Shown here: positions 16,811-18,959 of the stretch, one piece after another | How the letters are laid out: every line of letters starts with the position of its first letter | Numbering within the stretch: position 1 is the first letter of the stretch | Origin: Hemicentrotus pulcherrimus | Taxonomy: Eukaryota > Echinodermata > Echinoidea > Camarodonta > Strongylocentrotidae | Direction of reading: 5' to 3' | Length of the DNA stretch: 18,959 nucleotides | NCBI GenBank assembly: GCA_003118195.1 | Contig: BEXV01005231.1 | Coordinates: 1 to 18,959, forward strand | Notes under the pieces: generated by a model | The model's database searches: none | Told to the model about the DNA's origin: nothing | What the model saw: the letters and a program-made list of their open reading frames with translations, nothing else | Translations under genes and position numbers: made by a program

Positions 16811-16853
16811 TTGTGGAGAAGTCCCACCTTCTTGCTTTTCAGAATAATCATTG
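16811..16853 (-). CDS. Weak candidate upstream micro-exon (43 nt)
   Basis: A 43-nt segment lies between an acceptor-like CATTACTTTAG and a donor-like GTAAACG on the minus strand. Read as phase 1 to 2 it gives MIILKSKKVGLLHK across the junction and would join the 35-nt exon at 16672-16706 in frame. Another frame reads NDYSEKQEGGTSPQ, which looks more protein-like but ends in the wrong phase. Support is only splice signals and phase, so it may be chance. Confidence 0.2.
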
Positions 16854-17277
16854 CTAAAGTAATGGAGGTGCTTCATATATGATTACTTTTTGTTTTCCCT
16901 CTTGAAAGGAATACTTCCACCAGTGTACGATATAATATACGGTAGGTGCATAAATGAATAATGACCGCATACTTGTATGTACCCATAGTCCCATACTGTT
17001 ATTATTACAATTTTACAATATATACTAACCGGTTTCGAATAGAGTTACTCACAAATTAAGTATTAATCTTCATATACTACTCTTCATATTGGTTCAATAA
17101 AGAAATCAAATGTATAACTCAGCCTGTAACCAAAATCCAAATTTAAGAAAGCAATGTTACTCATTTTGTTTGTTTGTTTTTTTAGATAACAATTTATAAG
17201 CACTTTACCCGTTACAACGTAGACCACTCGACTATGACATTATTTTTACATTTCTTCAAATTGCCCATGTTAAGAAA
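16854..17277. other. AT-rich DNA, no feature recognised
   Basis: No exon, RNA gene or repeat with clear ends. Likely intron or upstream region of the minus-strand gene. Confidence 0.45.
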
Positions 17278-17412
17278 ACAGAAAAATTAGAGGGTAAAAA
17301 GGAAAAAAAGAAAGAAAAAAAAAAAGAAAAAAAAGGAAGGAAAAAAAAAGGGGAAAAAAGAGAAAATGAAACAAAAGAAACGGGGTTATAAAAGAGAGGA
17401 AAGAGATGAGGT
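17278..17412. repeat. Polypurine (A/G) tract
   Basis: An almost uninterrupted run of A and G on the plus strand, mainly AAAAAG and GGAA words. The minus-strand Phe/Ser-rich translation is not a gene. Confidence 0.85.
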
Positions 17413-17639
17413 AAGAATATGTGAGAGTATAGGGAGTAAGAGACAGAGGAGTTCTTGGGGGAAGTCATCTCGTCATATTGGTCACATTGCAACTCAGTTT
17501 TGCAAATTTCGTTTTCTATTTCGTATTCTTAGTTTCCTATATTGCAAAGGCTCTATTTGTTCCCACTCAACTATACCATACAGAGCTACGTGCACTTCCA
17601 CTATTCGTTACAAACACATACTAACAAGCCTTCGCTTGC

Positions 17640-17700
17640 ACATGCACACACACGAGCACGCACAAACACAATATAATATATATATATATATATATACATA
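17640..17700. repeat. (CA)n followed by (AT)n microsatellite
   Basis: ACACACAC-type dinucleotides interrupted by GAGCACG pass into about 14 AT units. Confidence 0.85.
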
Positions 17701-17779
17701 TAAAGGTGCGAGAATTCTCAACTCTGACATGACAACGGATGTTCCAGAATATGTAGGCGTGAAGAAAATGGTCTAGGAA

Positions 17780-17855
17780 CGTGAGACGTAGCTGTACTTT
17801 ACAAGTTTATTGCGAGCTTTCGGCTTGTGAGACCTTCTACAGGTTCTGAAGTACA
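17780..17855 (-). mobile_element. Retroelement fragment, possibly Penelope-like with a degenerate hammerhead
   Basis: The minus strand reads AACCTGTAGAAGGTCTCACA, then AGCCGAAAGCTCGCAATAAA and CTTGTAAAGTAC. The order CTGNNGA, a short stem, GAAA and a downstream TTTATT-type complement resembles the hammerhead-bearing terminal repeat of Penelope-like elements. The core reads CTGTAGA instead of CTGATGA and the stem is weak, so any ribozyme would be dead. The family is inferred from this motif alone. Confidence 0.35.
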
Positions 17856-18066
17856 AACACATACAAAAACAAATACATTGTATAAACAAATATACACGGC
17901 ATACAGACTTAATAACACTCAATCATAGTGAAGCATCAAGAACATATAGCAAAAATAAGTACGAGAAATACTTTCGGAATAAACTTAGAAATACATAAAT
18001 AATTATGCAAATTCAAAGTGTTTTACCTTGCTTGTGTGTTGTGCTGTCGGTGTGTTTATTCAGTTG

Positions 18067-18262
18067 AGTGTGTGTGTGTGTGTGTGTATTGGGTTTTTAC
18101 AGACGTGTATCAATCAGATTTGATTATTTACGTCTAGGGACCGACCTTTAAACGTCACCATCCGAAAGACATGACTCGGTTTCGAACCTGTGTCCTCAGC
18201 TGAATGAGTTTGTAACTTCCACTTTTTAGCTGGATTACAGGCGCACGCCACAACGCCTAGTT
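18067..18262 (-). mobile_element. SINE with 7SL/Alu-like 5' head and (CA)n tail
   Basis: Read on the minus strand, the head (18262-18228) includes GTGGCGTGCGCCTGTAATCC then AGCT, very close to the 5' domain of 7SL RNA and Alu. CAGCTGAGGACACAGGTTCG follows near 18202. A polymerase III B-box, GGTTCGAAACC, is exact at 18178-18188. The body then has CTTTCGGATGGTGACGTTTA and AAGGTCGGTCCCTAGACG, a type of word found in widespread metazoan SINEs (perhaps the Nin-DC domain). It ends in (CA)n at 18067-18087. A SINE is well supported; the 7SL origin is an inference. Confidence 0.65.
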
Positions 18263-18362
18263 GATGTGATATGTGTGAACGTGTAATAAAAATTGTGCGG
18301 TCAAGTGTGGGTTACTGACCTGTGACACTGCTCTATGATGTCACGGGCCAGAGTGACCGGGT

Positions 18363-18499
18363 GGCGTTCTGTGTCCTAGGACACAGAACGCCGAAAATTG
18401 GTCGGCGATACGCGTCCGTCTTCGGCGATATGTGTCTTGGGTCGGACGCATATCGCCGCGTATATCTCGGCGATATCAGTCCACTGGCGAAATGCGTCC
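18363..18499. repeat. Seven copies of a 14-bp motif near GGCGATATGCGTCC
   Basis: Copies start at 18363 (+), 18379 (-), 18404 (+), 18424 (+), 18444 (-), 18469 (+) and 18486 (+). The first two form a perfect 30-nt palindrome centred on CCTAGG (18363-18392). The copy at 18444 is the exact consensus in reverse complement. Start-to-start distances are 16, 25, 20, 20, 25 and 17. The block is GC-rich in AT-rich surroundings. Confidence 0.85.
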
Positions 18500-18959
18500 T
18501 ACAACTTAAAAATCGACTTAAAGTGTGCATATCTCCATTCTCTCTCTCACACAAACCCTGGTCTTCCTTCAGCTTCATCTATCTTGTCATTAATCCCTCT
18601 CAGGCTCTCCCTTCTCTATTTTTTATGTCGGTCTACCATTACTTTTCTCTCTTTCTTTATCTCTCTCTCTCTCCCACTTCCTCACTGCCGACTGACTCTA
18701 TTTTCTTCACCTTTTATCTTTCCTCTCATATCAGTGCTCACATCTTTTAGCCCCACCCCTTTTGCTTTTCCTTGTTCCACTCTCTATTTACCTATTTCCC
18801 TATTATGTCTAATAATGATTATCTAGCGTGCATAATATTCGCCTTTCTTAATGTTCCAATATGCACGAAAATCATTATTTATTATGTTCTGTATACTATT
18901 TTCATGTTTAAAGTATCATACAATTATTTTGTGTAATGTTGTTTTCCATAGTATTGATT
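18500..18959. other. CT-rich then AT-rich DNA, no gene recognised
   Basis: From about 18530 to 18790 the plus strand is strongly pyrimidine-rich (CTCTCTCTCT at 18660-18675). Open frames here are Ser/Leu-rich artefacts of that composition. The last 130 bases are AT-rich. Confidence 0.6.

Noticed and set aside
17256..17492. Minus-strand Phe/Ser-rich open frame of 78 codons
   Set aside because: It is the complement of the A/G tract at 17278-17412; low complexity with no protein features.
18178..18188. Possible tRNA gene from an exact B-box
   Set aside because: No cloverleaf, no acceptor stem and no normal A-box; the surrounding sequence is a SINE.
18322..18826. Overlapping plus-strand open frames of 142 codons each
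   Set aside because: They run through the 14-mer cluster and a CT-rich tract; Ser/Leu-rich translations in two frames at once indicate composition, not coding.
1..18959. CRISPR arrays, bacterial operons, rRNA genes
   Set aside because: No regularly spaced identical repeats with unique spacers, no Shine-Dalgarno-led gene chains and no rRNA-like conserved stretches; the window is eukaryotic.

Overview
This window looks like draft whole-genome sequence from an invertebrate deuterostome, most likely an echinoderm such as a sea urchin. It is AT-rich, intron-dominated and dense in degraded transposons. It has one ambiguous base after a T run (3378), and its only convincing host gene encodes ZU5 and death domains, families strongly expanded in echinoderms and amphioxus. 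The species is inferred from these features, not proven. There are no bacterial genes, operons or CRISPR arrays.

The host gene runs on the minus strand, 5' end to the right. Reading right to left I reconstruct these exons: 16672-16706 (35 nt), 15681-16019 (ZU5), 13764-13822, 12173-12417, 10793-11070 (death domain 1), 10577-10616 (40 nt), 4012-4270 (death domain 2), 3497-3575 (basic linker), 2242-2812 (death domain 3 running into a second ZU5) and 1730-1936 (end of ZU5 and start of UPA). Splice phases agree across all eight junctions from the 35-nt exon to the 2242-2812 exon, which supports one transcript. Both ends of the gene lie outside the window or were not recognised. The 2242-2812 exon needs two single-base frameshifts, and its junction to the UPA exon is out of phase, so the 3' part is either decaying or affected by sequence errors. 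The predicted order ZU5, death, death, death, ZU5, UPA differs from the ZU5-UPA-death order of UNC5 and the ZU5-ZU5-UPA-death order of PIDD. By family analogy the product would be a cytoplasmic scaffold or adaptor in apoptosis or innate-immune signalling.

Mobile DNA fills the introns. The 6.3-kb intron between 4271 and 10576 holds a foldback MITE (4889-5071) and a ~4-kb DNA transposon (about 5118-9149). That transposon has ~200-bp terminal inverted repeats and a broken plus-strand ORF with a PIN/XPG-like acidic motif, possibly of the Academ type. Other elements are a 367-bp MITE flanked by TTAA on both sides (12643-13009) with two diverged relatives, a non-LTR retrotransposon 3' end (13973-14100), a CCCATATGGG-rich palindromic repeat (14611-14940), a Penelope-like fragment (17780-17855) and a minus-strand SINE with a 7SL/Alu-like head (18067-18262).

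Two structures stand out outside the gene. One is a perfect 42-nt inverted repeat with a single-base centre at 15165-15249. The other is a cluster of seven copies, in both orientations, of a 14-bp motif close to GGCGATATGCGTCC at 18363-18499. The rest is AT-rich intron or intergenic DNA and microsatellites.
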